The position numbers and the translations under genes are program-made. Shown one piece after another: positions 21,081 to 34,415 of a stretch of 64,000 nucleotides of DNA (within the stretch, counting starts at the first letter, position 1; every line of letters starts with the position of its first letter). The stretch is from Balanoglossus misakiensis (lineage: Eukaryota > Hemichordata): NCBI GenBank assembly GCA_040954595.2, contig CM082597.2, forward strand, positions 6,882,001 through 6,946,000, read 5' to 3'. The notes beneath the pieces were generated by a model that saw only the letters and a program-made list of their open reading frames with translations, was not told where the DNA came from and searched no databases.

Positions 21081-23804
21081 CCAGGAGATAGGTGCCGTTA
21101 ATCAGAATTTTGGGTAAGGAAGGTTTGAGAAGTCCATTCTATGTAAAAAATGGTGCTGATTCCAAAAAAGTCAGTCTTATTGACCCCACTCAAGACAAAA
21201 TTGCCATGTTGGCCATTTTTAACCCAAAAAAGGTCATTTTTAGAAAACACACTGTTTTCGTCACACTCTGAGATTTGATGACATATGATATGTTTATTCT
21301 ATGTAAAATTTGGTGAATAATACGAAAAAAGCAGTCAGATTGACCCAAAACAACACAAAATTGTCTTTTTGACCATTTTTTGCCCAAAAAACGTCATTCT
21401 TAGAAAAAAATTAAAACACATGGTTTTCTTCATAATGATTTATCTGGTGATATATGGAAAGTCAATTCTATGTTAAAAGTGGTGACTTAAAAAGTAAAGC
21501 AGTTTTTTTGACCTCAATCAATACAAAAATGCCATTTTTGGCCATTTTTTGAGGTCAAAAAGGGTCATTTTTACAAAAAAAAAACTAAAAAAAATTGTTT
21601 TCTTCATATTCAGAGATCATTTGATATGAAATGTTCATTCTAGGTAAAAAATTGTGCTGATTCCAGACATAGCAGTCTTATTGACCCTACTCAAGAAAAA
21701 AATGCCATTTTTGCCACTTTTTGCCCAAAAACGTCATTTTTAGAAAAACACTCAAAACTTATATATTTTCTTCACTTTCGGAGAACTGATAATGTATTAC
21801 ATGCTCACCCTATGTGAAATTTGGTGATTATTCCCCCCCAAAAAATTTATTGAACAAACCTAATGCAAAAATGCCTTTTTGGAAATTTTTTGCCCAAAAA
21901 GGCCATTTTTAGAAAAAAATTAAAAACAAACTTTTCTTCATAAAGTTCAGAGATCATGTCATATATGAAATTTTCATTCTATGTAAAAAATGGTGCTGAT
22001 TCCAGAAATAGCAGTCTTATTGACCCTACTCAATAATAAAAATGCCATTTTGCCACTTTTTGCCCAAAAACGTCATTTTTAGAAAACACTCAAAATTTAT
22101 ATATTTTCTTCACTTTCGGAGATATGATAATGTATTATATGCCCACCATATGTAAAATTTGGTGAATATTCCAAAAAAGCAGATTTATTGACACAACATA
22201 ATGCAAAAATTCCTTTTTTGGAAGTTTTTGCGCAAAAAGGCCATTTTTAGAAAAAAATAAAAAGTTCAGTTTTGGGCTAAATGTGCCAAATTTTGGCAAC
22301 TCTGTCTTTCAACATCATCAATTCAATTTATATTATATGGTTATGACGTTTTAAATATACATATACAACATCAGAACTCAAAAGGCAAAAACATCAATTT
22401 TCTGAAAATGACTATTGTTGACCAAAAGATGGCTAATTGGCAATTTTGTACTGAGTGGGGTGTCTCAATAAGACCGTTGTGCTGGTATCAGCATATTTTT
22501 TGAAAAAAACAGGAAGTTCCATAATCACAAGAGCTCTGAATATGAAGAAATAAGTTTGTTTTCATTTTTTCTCACAGTTACCTTTTTGAGCAAAGAGGCC
22601 AAAATGGTACTTTTTCCCTCTGTGGGGTCAGTAAGAGTGGGGGTTTTAAATGTCACTACTTTCAAGATAGAATAGACTTTTATTTATCATTAGATCACCA
22701 ATGGGAAGAAAATGGCATATTTTTAGTATTTTCTAGAAATGACACTTTTTGGGCAAAAACTTGTCAAAAAGGCGCTTTTATCTTGAGTGGCATCAATAAA
22801 ACTGCTTTTTTGGAAATTTGTCACATAGAGTGGGCATATAATAGATTATCAGATCTCCGAAAGTAAAGAAAATATGTAAGCTTTGGGTGTTTTCTAGAAA
22901 TGACGTTTTGGGCAAAAAGAGTCAAAATGGCAATTTTGTCTTGAGAAAGGTCAATAAGACTGCTATTTCTGGAATCAGCACCATTTTTTACATAAAATGA
23001 ACATTTCATATATCACATGATCTTTGAACTTTATGAAGAAAAGTTTGTTTTTAATTTTTTTCTAAAAATGGCCTTTTTGGGCAAAACATTTCCAAAAAGG
23101 CATTTTTGCATTAGGTTGGTTCAATAAATCTTTTTGTTTGGAATAATCACCAAATTTTACATAGGGTGGGCATATAATACATTATCAGATCTCCGAAAGT
23201 GAAGAAAATATATAAGTTTTGAGTGTTTTTTGGGCAAAAAGTGGCAAAAATGGCATTTTTTCTTGAGTAGGGTCAATAAGACTGCTATCAAATGACAATT
23301 TGTTTTTAGTTTTTTTGTAAAAATGACCCTTTTTGACCTCAAAAAGTGGCCAAAAATGGCATTTTTGTATTGATTGAGGTAAAAAAACTGCTTTACTTTT
23401 TAAAGTCACCACTTTTAACATAGAATTGACTTTCCATATATCACCAGATAAATCATTATGAAGAAAACCATGTGTTTTATTTTTTTCTAAAAATGACGTT
23501 TTTGGGGCAAAAAATTGTCAAAAAGGCAATTTTGTGTTGTTTTGGGTCAATCTGACTGCTTTTTTCGTATTATTCACTAAATTTTACATAGAATAAACAT
23601 ATCTCAGAGTGTAACGAAAACAGTGTGTTTTTAGTGTTTTCTAAAAATGACCTTTTGTGGGTTAAAAATGGCCAAAATGGCAATTTTGTCTTGAGTGGGG
23701 TCAATAAGACTGACTTTTTTGGAATCAGCACCATTTTTTACATAGAATGGACTTCTCAAACCTTCCTTACCAAATATTCTGATTAACGGCACCTATCTCC
23801 TAGG
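21081..23804. repeat. 2.7-kb palindrome with arms made of ~170-bp tandem monomers, unit 1
   Basis: The left end reads GGAGATAGGTGCCGTTAATC and the right end is its inverse. The arms remain alignable for about 1.0-1.2 kb, around a less symmetric centre (about 22,260-22,800). Within the left arm the landmark CATTCTATGTAAAA...TGGTG recurs at about 21,133, 21,296, 21,466, 21,636, 21,808, 21,975 and 22,145, a period near 170 bp. The open frames inside are repeat translations, not genes. A transcript would fold into a kilobase-long double-stranded hairpin. It could be a foldback transposon or an inverted satellite block. Unit 1 lacks about 24 bp of the right arm that unit 2 keeps. Confidence 0.85.
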
Positions 23805-24129
23805 GTAAAACATCTGCACGTGTTTACTTTTCATACACGATACAGTACTTCAAACTATTTTTCCCAGTTTACTTTTGAATACGGACGTTTTCGAACTCGT
23901 ACTGGCCAAGCTTCCTTTTTTAAATTTCGTTGTCTCAAGCATTCACTGCTGTCGGACGGGTAGCGTAGGTCCCCCCTGCGGCGATTCAATTGGCTCTGAT
24001 CGCGAGTTGAATCTCTGTTGGGTCAGCTGGACGCTGTTGATTATTTACTTCGACGGCCTCAGTTTGCATCATGATTTGCAGACTGTTGTTGTTATATGAT
24101 TATAATTTCTTATTATTAGAACGGAACTC
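23805..24129. other. Non-coding spacer between the palindrome and the LINE remnant
   Basis: One 74-codon frame (23,875-24,099) has no motif. The spacer is duplicated in unit 2. Confidence 0.4.
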
Positions 24130-24186
24130 TTGATATTATGATGACTTGCATGCGATAAATTTACTACCAATTATTGGCGCAAAAGT

Positions 24187-24780
24187 GTGAGTAGAATTAC
24201 AACATTGGTAAATTGGATATTAAGAACGTATTCTTCTTTTAAACACGAATGTGTTACTGCACCTTATGTGTTATTGAACTGCCAGTATAAATATCGCTCA
24301 GTGACTGCGAGATTGCGTAATGGAACATTACCTCTTAATTTGGATGTCGAAGAGAGAAAATGTTTATTTTGTAACGAGAACACTGTGGAAGACGAGCTTC
24401 ACTTCATCTTTAATTGTAGTCTTTATGATGACATTAGAAAACAATTTCCAGACACTCCAAAAGACGTGCCGCCTCGCGAGAGATTGCTGACTTTGTTTTC
24501 TGATAATCATGTTAAGGTATTCTCTAAATTGCTTTATGATATGTTTATAAGGAGAAGAAATATTATTTCCATTGATTGAATTTTTTTTTTTTGTAAACTT
24601 CTTTGTTGACACCCGCATCGTGGTGCCCAGTTGGGTATGCTATAGTGACTCATAAGCCGAAGTACTCGGCTTGAGTTTCAAGCAAGTTTGAATTGTGTAA
24701 CTTTCTTTTACTTTGTAACATGAAACTGTGTCACTTTAATAAATTATTATCTATTTATGAATGTAAAAATAAAAAAAATG
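24187..24780 (+). pseudogene. LINE ORF2 C-terminal remnant, unit 1
   Basis: A 130-codon frame encodes a retrotransposon ORF2 tail: LRNGTLPLNLDVEERKC, then CLFCNENTVEDELHFIFNC, a C-x2-C...H-x4-C knuckle seen after the reverse transcriptase of many LINEs. A 3' UTR follows, ending in an A-rich stretch and (TATG)n, which also forms the duplication boundary. The same layout is seen at 47,236-47,830 in another family member. The RT domain is missing, so it is dead. Confidence 0.75.
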
Positions 24781-26936
24781 TATGTATGTATGTATGAACT
24801 CCCCCACTAACTTTAAGTAAACTTGGAACATGACGGGATGGAACTCCTCATTAATTATGCACATATATAATTGTAGGCTAACCGATAGGGCTAGAAGGCT
24901 GCTGTTTGTTGGACATGAACTCCTTTGTCACAAAATTGCTCCGGCATAACATTTTGGGTGCCCTTTGGATGACCTTTAATGAGAACACTGCGCAACACAA
25001 CGCAAATCGAAATTACTGGTATGGGTTCGGCAGTTTCAAACTTCGTGCACACCTACATAAATCCTGTATTGTTTAACGAAGATATTGCGTGGGTGAGAGC
25101 TACGGTACCATACCTGTGTTGCCAGGTACAATTTGAAATTTGACCCCTTCTTATCAGGCTACATTGTTCATGTATCTCGATGCATGATTGAGTGCGTACC
25201 AAAAACTTATGTTGACAAGAAGGTGGTGTGGGTTACGCGCAAAGCACCATGGGGGTTCCAACATGAGCCTGAGCACAGACAAAGAGTGGCCTGAGTAACC
25301 CGAAAATAGGTATGAATCACTTCAAAAATCAGTAACTTGTTAGGAGTGGCATTGAGGTAAACACGCACACCAAACAATTAAAAACTGGCATACCTATCTG
25401 AAGGCCATGACCACATTACTGTGAACTGGATAATTCCTCATGCCTCCTTAGTAAGCCTGAATTTTCTTTCGCGGAATTTCGGAAGATTGGTGGTGTCTAA
25501 AAGAGTTTAGCTTTTATATTACAATTTATGATACAGGATGCACCTTAGTAAGCTAAAATGCCCTCGGTGCGCGCGTAACAGAAAAACAGAGGCAGATGTA
25601 GAAAATCTGAGATATTTTGAAGGTTGCTACCACGTCTTGTAAAAGCTCGAAATTAGCCACAAATCTCTCAGCGCTTTTTGCCAAATTGAGTAAAACTGGA
25701 TTTTTCGAGTGTCCGCGAAAATGCATGTCACTTGACCACTGTTCACATCATGTGTTCTAGGCATGATCAGGCTCCCCTAGTATGCCTGGTTCAAATCTTT
25801 AATGTATACTTTCGGGGCTTGGGACTTAGTTAATTAATAGTGAATAGAAATGGATAGACAACTACTATTCCAGAAATTGTTTATTTGTTTGTCGCATTCT
25901 TAAATCATGTTTTTAAACAAAGCAACCACATTTGCTAAATTGTCACCACACTAAATGAGGCAGTATTATTTTGCACACTGAGAGACCTTTATGCACGCAT
26001 TGGATTTATTCTTTATATCACAAACACGTCAAAAAGAGCGACTTTGTCACTTCAATTGCCGCATTTGTCTTGAACTGATAACCATGGCTTGTAAGTGGAA
26101 CCCCACGCAGTTAAGCCTTTTATGGCTTCGCGTTAGTTTACACTGCTTTTTAACTTAGTCGTAATTTCTTTGTGGATGGTCGTATTATGGGCATCACATG
26201 GCCACATATCTTAAGTACATGTCTCAAGTACAGAATATCCAACAAAGTTAATTAACAGCAACGCATTTAACCAATTTTGCATTCAAGAGTCGCGTCACCA
26301 TGAGTCATTATTTTCTGTATAGCGAACCCTATAGAATTAAGTTTTAACCTCGAAGTCAAGCATGTCCAGAAATCTCAATTATCGTCTGTCTAATGTCCCT
26401 GTAAATAAATTGTAATATTGGCATTGTTCTTTTACTGATAACCATGGATTGTAAGAGGAACCCCACGCAGTTAAGCCTTTTATGGCTTCGCGTTAGTTTA
26501 CACCAATTTTTAACTTGGTCGTAATTTTTTTTTGTGGATGGTCGTATTATGGGCATCACATGACCACATGCCTCAGGTACACGATGGCAAATATCCAACT
26601 ACGAACTCAACGATTTTCGGTCGAGTGTTAGTAAGTGGTCGCATCACGTATGTTAGATATAAAGAATATGTCAAATAAATGATGTTTATCTCTTTGACGT
26701 ATTGTAAAACCGTACTGCAGATAAGAGTGTCTAGATAAGTGTCGTGATAAAGCCAAATAATAAATCTTAATTTACCGTTTGGATTTTTACCAGTGCTTTT
26801 CATATACCACCACATGTGAATGCTGATATTATGGCTAGAGATTTAATGAAAAATGTTAATGAAAAAAAATGTCTGAAACGTCATGCTATGTTGGAGTGAA
26901 CACTGTTTTCTCTCCGTTGTCAGGAATTTAATTACC

Positions 26937-28669
26937 ATGTGTGCCTCACGAGTGTCTCTAGAAACGTCTACAGCGAAGCCTGCATCACCAGGTTAGTACA
27001 TCTAAACACTAACAAAACTGACGAGTCACCTATTATTACAACGACGAATTTCAACCAAAGAAAGACCTACATAGCATTGTATTTTCCTTATCTACAACCA
27101 TATCCGCACTGACAAACAGATGCTACAGTACATTACATGGGATATGAGGGCTTATCACAAGCTATATGAATACTAATATGGACTAAATAATTCTCTTCCA
27201 AAAAAGAAAAAAAAAGTTTGGAGACAATGTCTCCATATGCGTTTAACAATTTTTTCAACAATGTTTAAAATGTTATGATCAATTTTCCCTCTCTATCCCC
27301 ACAAGAATATTTATGTTTGAAACAATATACATATTACGTTGAACATTTAAATAGTTTACTTTTAGTTAATGTTCATAATGCTGCCATTTACATTTCTACA
27401 GAAGTTGATCGCACGTTCTTGCTGATTGGTAGGAGATGGCAACAGGAAAAGTTCGAAGATTCCACATCGTTTGTCAACAAACAGTTCGCAATTCAACTGC
27501 GAAACTCTGGATATCAAGTAATGTCAACTGTACTTGAAGCAAACGATGAGGAACTCAAAGATGCCGCAGATAACAAAGTGTCTTTGATAACGCCAACACC
27601 AAAACGCCACTCGTACAAAATTAAAAAGGAAGATTACCTGACGTATCCAGACAGATACTACAGAGTATTGAAAAAATATAAAAACGCAGTGTCATATATA
27701 GTAGGGCATGTTAATGCAACTGGTTATGACACAGTAGAGGAGGCCTGTATTATCCGAGATAGGTACTTCAAAAGAGCGACTCTTGTTGTATTTATTCATT
27801 TCATATCAGAAATTACAGGCCAGGGAAGGGAAAACATTATAGGGGAGAAAGACATACACCAGTTTGCGAAAGAGGCGGCCTTAGTCGTCGCTGTTGGTCC
27901 CTCTTTGAAGAAGTACTATTCGAATTTGTTGAAACCTAACAAAATAGTGTGCTACTTGCCTGTCCCTGATAGACGGTACCTTGATTTACAGGTAACAGCC
28001 CCACCAAATGGCGGTACCATTGAGATCCTGACAATGGAAAATCTCTCTGATAAAAAGCAGTGTGATTCTTCTGACCGTACAGCTCGAGCAATCCAGGAAG
28101 TGATTCGACGCCATAATAAAATGGATCGTACAGAGCCAATGTGGTTCGTATGTGATACCGGTGAAAACGATACACCTACGTGTGACACCCAAGAAAGGTG
28201 TGTCCCCAAACCCAAAATCCATTCTCTTCGCAACTATTCAGATTGTCTTCCATTTATTTTTGAACGAAGTGCTCTTCTCATCGATGTCAGCGAAAAAGTG
28301 TTTTCCGTGACGGGTCTCAATGCTATTGCTGCTGGTCTACCTGTACTTTTTAAGTTCAAATCAAGTATTGCCGATTTTGTGAAGACAGAAACCTTTCTGG
28401 AAGAACATGGAGGCATTGTGGTAATGGCAACTGTAGAAGATGATGTGAATGCTGTAAATACGTTGGCAGACAGAATTAACGAGTTTGTCTTGGAAGATAA
28501 AGTTGCGACCAGTTTCCAACGTGCAAAATATTTAAAGGAAGGTCTCATAAAATCCATTGATGAGGGCAAAATTAAGAAGTCTTACGAAGATATACTCAAA
28601 TGTTTAAACCGTAAAGCCCGATGTGACAATGGTTTTGTGAACCATTATCACGAGCATAAAGATATCTAA
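26937..28669 (+). CDS. GT-B-fold glycosyltransferase-4-like protein, copy 2 (two exons)
   Basis: Exon 1 is 26,937-26,991 and exon 2 is 27,402-28,669, with the same donor, acceptor and phase as copy 1. The 440-aa product differs from copy 1 at a single residue: His becomes Arg in SSDHTAR, a CAT to CGT change at about 28,076. All other features are as in copy 1, including the Asn in place of the conserved donor-site Glu. The reading frame is intact. With so few differences across the whole 9.2-kb unit, the duplication is very recent or the two units have been homogenised by gene conversion. False duplication in the assembly must also be considered, although the LINE and hairpin insertions private to each unit argue for two real loci or two alleles. 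Confidence 0.75.
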
Positions 28670-30236
28670 ACGTACACTTATTTACGTGAACATTACTACA
28701 ACAAATATTGAAAATATGTTGTAACAGCTTGTATTTGGACAAATATGTACAATTAATAACAGTTTTGTCGTCAGCACACTAAACGTATGAAATGAGAATA
28801 TATTTCTCCACACTTCATTTCAAGTCAAAGTCACCAGAAGTAACCTTTTCTTAAAAAAAGACACTCACAGTCTGCCTGTAGTTTGATCGCTGTGCCACCC
28901 ACTAGCTAAATAGAACAATAACCAAGATACTGGCAATGTCCATTTCAATTTAGGACTTTACAAGATGACCTCTTTATCGTAGATTTGTTTGAAATTTTTA
29001 CTAACATTGTCAGCCTGAGATTAATTATATTATGCCCATTTTACTCACGTGTGTTGTAATTTTTGGGAATTCATGCTTCACATATTGTACTGTTTTGCCT
29101 ATGACAATAAAAGAAAAACGGATAATAATACTTTGAACACAGTCACAAGGTGTTTTCTTCATATAAGTGTGTGATGGTTTGTGTGAACATATATATTTGA
29201 TCAAATACCAAAGACTCAATACAGGTAATAGTCTCTTACTGTCCGCTTTCTAGAACAATGTGTCTACCATTGCAGCATATAAGTAAACAAAGATTGTGCG
29301 AACGTTAAGTATTTCTGTGACAGTGGCTTTCCCAAAACGCCTAGAATTTATCTATGTAGTACGTTGCTCGTTGAAATCACGTTGGAGTATGCCGATAGCA
29401 AAGTTCCGAACATAACAACAAAATTTGAGTAATTATATAACAGAAAAAATAGAAAATATCAAAAAATAAAGCCGGTAACCGTTTAAATTGTTCGTAATAC
29501 AAAGTTTAAAAGCCTGCATTTCACAGTCTGTCAGTATTTTCCAACAAGGTTGAATTTTCTCATTGAGTTAAGCGGCAGATTTCTCCAGCTGACCCTTTAC
29601 AACCGTGACGTCATTTGTTTCCATTACTCAGGATGTAGTCATTGCATGATTCATAGCCAACACGTACAAACATAATATAGTACAGCAAATAAGGAAACAT
29701 GTCCAACGTATTTTGGTCTCTACAAATTTGAACAGTGTCGTGCCAGGTTAGTTGACCACTAAAGATCGTAAGGTAATTCGAACGAGAGGTGGGGTAGGGG
29801 TGGGGGTGGGGTGGGTTTTGTGTGCATTTGATTTGAATGTGTGCTTGATATATGCTATTGGGAAGTTCTTACAAAAATCAATCTATCCATAGTTTTCTTT
29901 GTTTGAAAACAACGAATTAACAAGTTGAAATTTAGAGAAAGTGTTGATCTCATTTAATTTTAAAGGGACAAAGTCTCTCTCTCGCTGCACTTTTTCCATT
30001 AATTATGTTTGATGCAAGGCAATGTTAATGTTAACACATGTATGAACGTTCAATCACACACAACTTCCTTCCCACTTGTATACAACCAAAGTTTAACATG
30101 TGTGTAGCTGTCACGCAGCATGTATGTAACAGCCATGCAGAACAGCAATGTGAGTAGAAAGTAGCCGCAGTAATGTAGCATGGCAGTTGCAACTGACACG
30201 TAGCATGTCTGTAGCAGCTATGCTACACTATTAGTC
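28670..30236. other. 3' flank of GT-B copy 2; non-coding
   Basis: Same content as 19,462-21,080 in unit 1: a putative AATAAA near 29,107, the G-rich tract at 29,785-29,815 and the truncated MITE sequence near 29,963. No gene seen. Confidence 0.45.
29785..29815 (+). repeat. G-rich tract with G-quadruplex potential, unit 2
   Basis: Runs of 3-5 G separated by single T or TA. The unit 1 GGTGTGGG end is GGGGTGGG here, so the run pattern has changed between units. Confidence 0.7.
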
Positions 30237-33200
30237 CAGGAGATAGGTGCCGTTAATCAGAATTTTGGGTAAGGAAGGTTTGAGAATTCCATTTTATGTA
30301 AAAATGGTGCTGATTCCAAAAAAGTCAGTCTTATTGACCCCACTCAAGACAAAATTGCCATTTTGGCCATTGTTAACCCAAAAAAGGTCATTTTTAGAAA
30401 ACACACTGTTTTCGTCACACTCTGAGATTTGATGACATATGATATGTTTATTCTATGTAAAATTTGGTGAATAATACGAAAAAAGCAGTCAGATTGACCC
30501 AAAACAACACAAAATTGTCTTTTTGACCATTTTTTGCCCAAAAAACGTCATTTTTAGAAAAAAATTAAAACACATGGTTTTCTTCATAATGATTTATCTG
30601 GTGATATATGGAAAGTCAATTCTATGTCAAAAGTGGTGACTTAAAAAGTAAAGCAGTTTTTTTGACCTCAATCAATACAAAAATGCCATTTTTGGCCACT
30701 TTTTGAGGTCAAAAAGGGTCATTTTTACAAAAAAAACTAAAAAAAATTGTTTTCTTCATATTCAGAGATCATTTGATATGAAATGTTCATTCTAGGTAAA
30801 AAATTGTGCTGATTCCAGACATAGCAGTCTTATTGACCCTACTCAAGAAAAAAATGCCATTTTTGCCACTTTTTGCCCAAAAACGTCATTTTTAGAAAAA
30901 CACTCAAAACTTGTATATTTTCTTCACTTTCGGAGAACTGATAATGTATTACATGCTCACCCTATGTGAAATTTGGTGATTATTCCCCCCCCCCCCCAAA
31001 AAAAAAATTTATTGAACAAACCTAATGCAAAAATGCCTTTTTGGAAATTTTTTGTCCAAAAAGGCCATTTTTAGAAAAAAATTAAAAACAAACTTTTCTT
31101 CATAAAGTTCAGAGATCATGTCATATATGAAATGTTCATTCTATGTAAAAAATGGTGCTGATTCCAGAAATAGCAGTCTTATTGACCCTACTCAATAATA
31201 AAAATGCCATTTTGCCACTTTTTGCCCAAAAACGTCATTTTTAGAAAACACTCAAAATTTATATATTTTCTTCACTTTCGGAGATATGATAATGAACACC
31301 TATTGCCTGGCCATGAGGGCCATAGCGGCCGTTTATTACACCCGAGGGGCTGTGAGTTACCAGAATCATATGCTATTTCCCGAGGCCGCAGGCCAAGGGA
31401 AATAGCATATGATTCTGGTAACTCACAGTCACGAGGGGGTAAAAACGGCTGCTATTGCCCGAATATAGGCCAGGCTATAGGTGTTTTATAATAAACCTCA
31501 TGCTAACAGCTGGGAAAATCTTGCAATTCTCAAGTTGAGGCTGGCAGACGACATCTTCAGCGGTGGCCATTGTGTCAGACGACGCGACGCTGATTGACGT
31601 GACCGAGTCTGCGCACTCACGCTGGTCACGTGACCGGTTTATATTTTTTCTGCTATTTCCCTGTAGGGTTCATAGTCGATTCTATTTTCCTATCACGTGA
31701 CGGATTCTGGCGAATCACGGCACAGTATTAGCATGAGGTATATTATAATGTATTATATGCCCACCATATGTAAAATTTGGTGAATATTCCAAAAAAGCAG
31801 ATTTATTGACACAACATAATGCAAAAATTCCTTTTTTGGAAGTTTTTGCCCAAAAAGGCCATTTTTAGAAAAAAATAAAAAGTTCAGTTTTGGGCTAAAT
31901 GTGCCAAATTTTGGGAACTCTGTCTTTCAACATCATCAATTCAAATTATATTATATGGTTATGACGTTTTAAATATACATATACAACATCAGAACTCAAA
32001 AGGCAAAAACATAAATTTTCTGAAAATGACTATTGTTGACCAAAAGATGGCTAATTGGCAATTTTGTACTGAGTGGGGTGTCTCAATAAGACCGTTGTGC
32101 TGGTATCAGCATATTTTTTGAAAAAAACAGGAAGTTCCATAATCACAAGAGCTCTGAATATGAAGAAATAAGTTTGTTTTCATTTTTTCTCACAGTTACC
32201 TTTTTGAGCAAAGAGGCCAAAATGGTACTTTTTCCCTCTGTGGGGTCAGTAAGAGTGGGGGTTTTAAATGTCACTACTTTCAAGATAGAATAGACTTTTA
32301 TTTATCATTAGATCACCAATGGGAAGAAAATGGCATATTTTTAGTATTTTCTAGAAATGACACTTTTTGGGCAAAAACTTGTCAAAAAGGCGCTTTTATC
32401 TTGAGTGGCATCAATAAAACTGCTTTTTTGGAAATTTGTCACATAGAGTGGGCATATAATAGATTATCAGATCTCCGAAAGTGAAGAAAATATGTAAGCT
32501 TTGGGTGTTTTCTAGAAATGACGTTTTGGGCAAAAAGAGTCAAAATGGCAATTTTGTCTTGAGTAAGGTCAATAAGACTGCTATTTCTGGAATCAGCACC
32601 ATTTTTTACATAAAATGAACATTTCATATATCACATGATCTTTGAACTTTATGAAGAAAAGTTTGTTTTTAATTTTTTTCTAAAAATGGCCTTTTTGGGC
32701 AAAACATTTCCAAAAAGGCATTTTTGCATTAGGTTGGTTCAATAAATCTTTTTGTTTGGAATAATCACCAAATTTTACATAGGGTGGACATATAATACAT
32801 TATCAGATCTCCGAAAGTGAAGAAAATATATAAGTTTTGAGTGTTTTTTGGGCAAAAAGTGGCAAAAATGGCATTTTTTCTTGAGTAGGGTCAATAAGAC
32901 TGCTATCAAATGATCTCTGAATATGAAGAAAACAATTTGTTTTTAGTTTTTTTGTAAAAATGACCCTTTTTGACCTCAAAAAGTGACCAAAAATGTCATT
33001 TTTGTATTGATTGAGGTAAAAAAACTGCTTTACTTTTTAAAGTCACCACTTTTAACATAGAATTGACTTTCCATATATCACCAGATAAATCATTATGAAG
33101 AAAACCATGTGTTTTATTTTTTTCTAAAAATGACGTTTTTGGGGCAAAAAATTGTCAAAAAGGCAATTTTGTGTTGTTTTGGGTCAATCTGACTGCTTTT

Positions 33201-33440
33201 TTCGTATTATTCACTAAATTTTACATAGAATAAACATATCTCAGAGTGTAACGAAAACAGTGTGTTTTTAGTGTTTTCTAAAAATGACCTTTTGTGGGTT
33301 AAAAATGGCCAAAATGGCAATTTTGTCTTGAGTGGGGTCAATAAGACTGACTTTTTTGGAATCAGCACCATTTTTTACATAGAATGGACTTCTCAAACCT
33401 TCCTTACCAAATATTCTGATTAACGGCACCTATCTCCTAG
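30237..33440. repeat. Palindrome with ~170-bp monomers, unit 2, interrupted by an insertion
   Basis: Same palindrome as 21,081-23,804. Its left arm is split by the 450-bp hairpin-bearing insertion at 31,295-31,744. Without the insertion the arm lengths match unit 1. The right arm retains about 24 bp that unit 1 has lost. Confidence 0.85.
31295..31744. mobile_element. 450-bp insertion with a perfect 32-bp hairpin, TSD ATAATG
   Basis: Present in unit 2 only. ATAATG flanks it (31,289-31,294 and 31,745-31,750), and unit 1 at 22,130 or so is the intact empty site. The first part (31,297-31,480) is a long hairpin whose core arms 31,350-31,381 and 31,397-31,428 are perfect over 32 nt. The second part is bounded by AACCTCATGCTAA and TTAGCATGAGGT, a further inverted pair. 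There is no coding frame; it is a non-autonomous element, perhaps composite. Confidence 0.75.
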
Positions 33441-33822
33441 GGTAAAACATCTGCACGTGTTTACTTTTCATACACGATACAGTACTTCAAACTATTTTTC
33501 CCAGTTTACTTTTGAATACGGACGTTTTCGAACTCGTACTGGCCAAGCTTCCTTTTTTAAATTTCGTTGTCTCAAGCATTCACTGCTGTCGGACGGGTAG
33601 CGTAGGTCCCCCTGCGGCGATTCAATTGGCTCTGATCGCGAGTTGAATCTCTGTTGGGTCAGCTGGACGCTGTTGATTATTTACTTCGACGGCCTCAGTT
33701 TGCATCATGATTTGCAGACTGTTGTTGTTATATGATTATAATTTCTTATTATTAGAACGGAACTCTTGATATTATGATGACTTGCATGCGATAAATTTAC
33801 TACCAATTATTGGCGCAAAAGT

Positions 33823-34415
33823 GTGAGTAGAATTGCAACATTGGTAAATTGGATATTAAGAACGTATTCTTCTTTTAAACACGAATGTGTTACTGCACCT
33901 TATGTGTTATTGAACTGCCAGTATAAATATCGCTCAGTGACTGCGAGATTGCGTAATGGAACATTACCTCTTAATTTGGATGTCGAAGAGAGAAAATGTT
34001 TATTTTGTAACGAGAACACTGTGGAAGACGAGCTTCACTTCATCTTTAATTGTAGTCTTTAAGATGACATTAGAAAACAATTTCCAGACACTCCAAAAGA
34101 CGTGCCGCCTCGCGAGAGATTGCTGACTTTGTTTTCTGATAATCATGTTAAGGTATTCTCTAAATTGCTTTATGATATGTTTATAAGGAGAAGAAATATT
34201 ATTTCCATTGATTGAATTTTTTTTTTTGTAAACTTCTTTGTTGACACCCGCATCGTGGTGCCCAGTTGGGTATGCTATAGTGACTCATAAGCCGAAGTAC
34301 TCGGCTTGAGTTTCAAGCAAGTTTGAATTGTGTAACTTTCTTTTACTTTGTAACATGAAACTGTGTCACTTTAATAAATTATTATCTATTTATGAATGTA
34401 AAAATAAAAAAAATG
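33823..34415 (+). pseudogene. LINE ORF2 C-terminal remnant, unit 2, with a premature stop
   Basis: The duplicate of the remnant at 24,187. A TAT to TAA change after the knuckle's final NCSL truncates the frame at 34,060-34,062. The rest is unchanged, confirming it is under no constraint. Confidence 0.75.

Larger units (their letters stand above)
14967..24795. repeat. Segmental duplication unit 1 (GT-B gene, palindrome, LINE remnant)
   Basis: The unit starts at GAACTCCCCAACTAAC and ends before the matching GAACTCCCCCACTAAC of unit 2. The offset to unit 2 is a constant 9,208 bp across the gene and its flanks, once a unit-1-only LINE insertion at 15,005-15,610 is removed. The unit junctions fall in a short TATG repeat that follows a LINE 3' tail, so unequal exchange at simple repeats is a plausible origin. 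Units 1 and 2 are nearly identical; unit 3 is more diverged and truncated. Confidence 0.9.

Noticed and set aside
21190-23421. Short frames within the palindrome that recur in related forms
   Set aside because: They come from the ~170-bp monomers, are under 100 codons, and lack starts, splice sites and domains.
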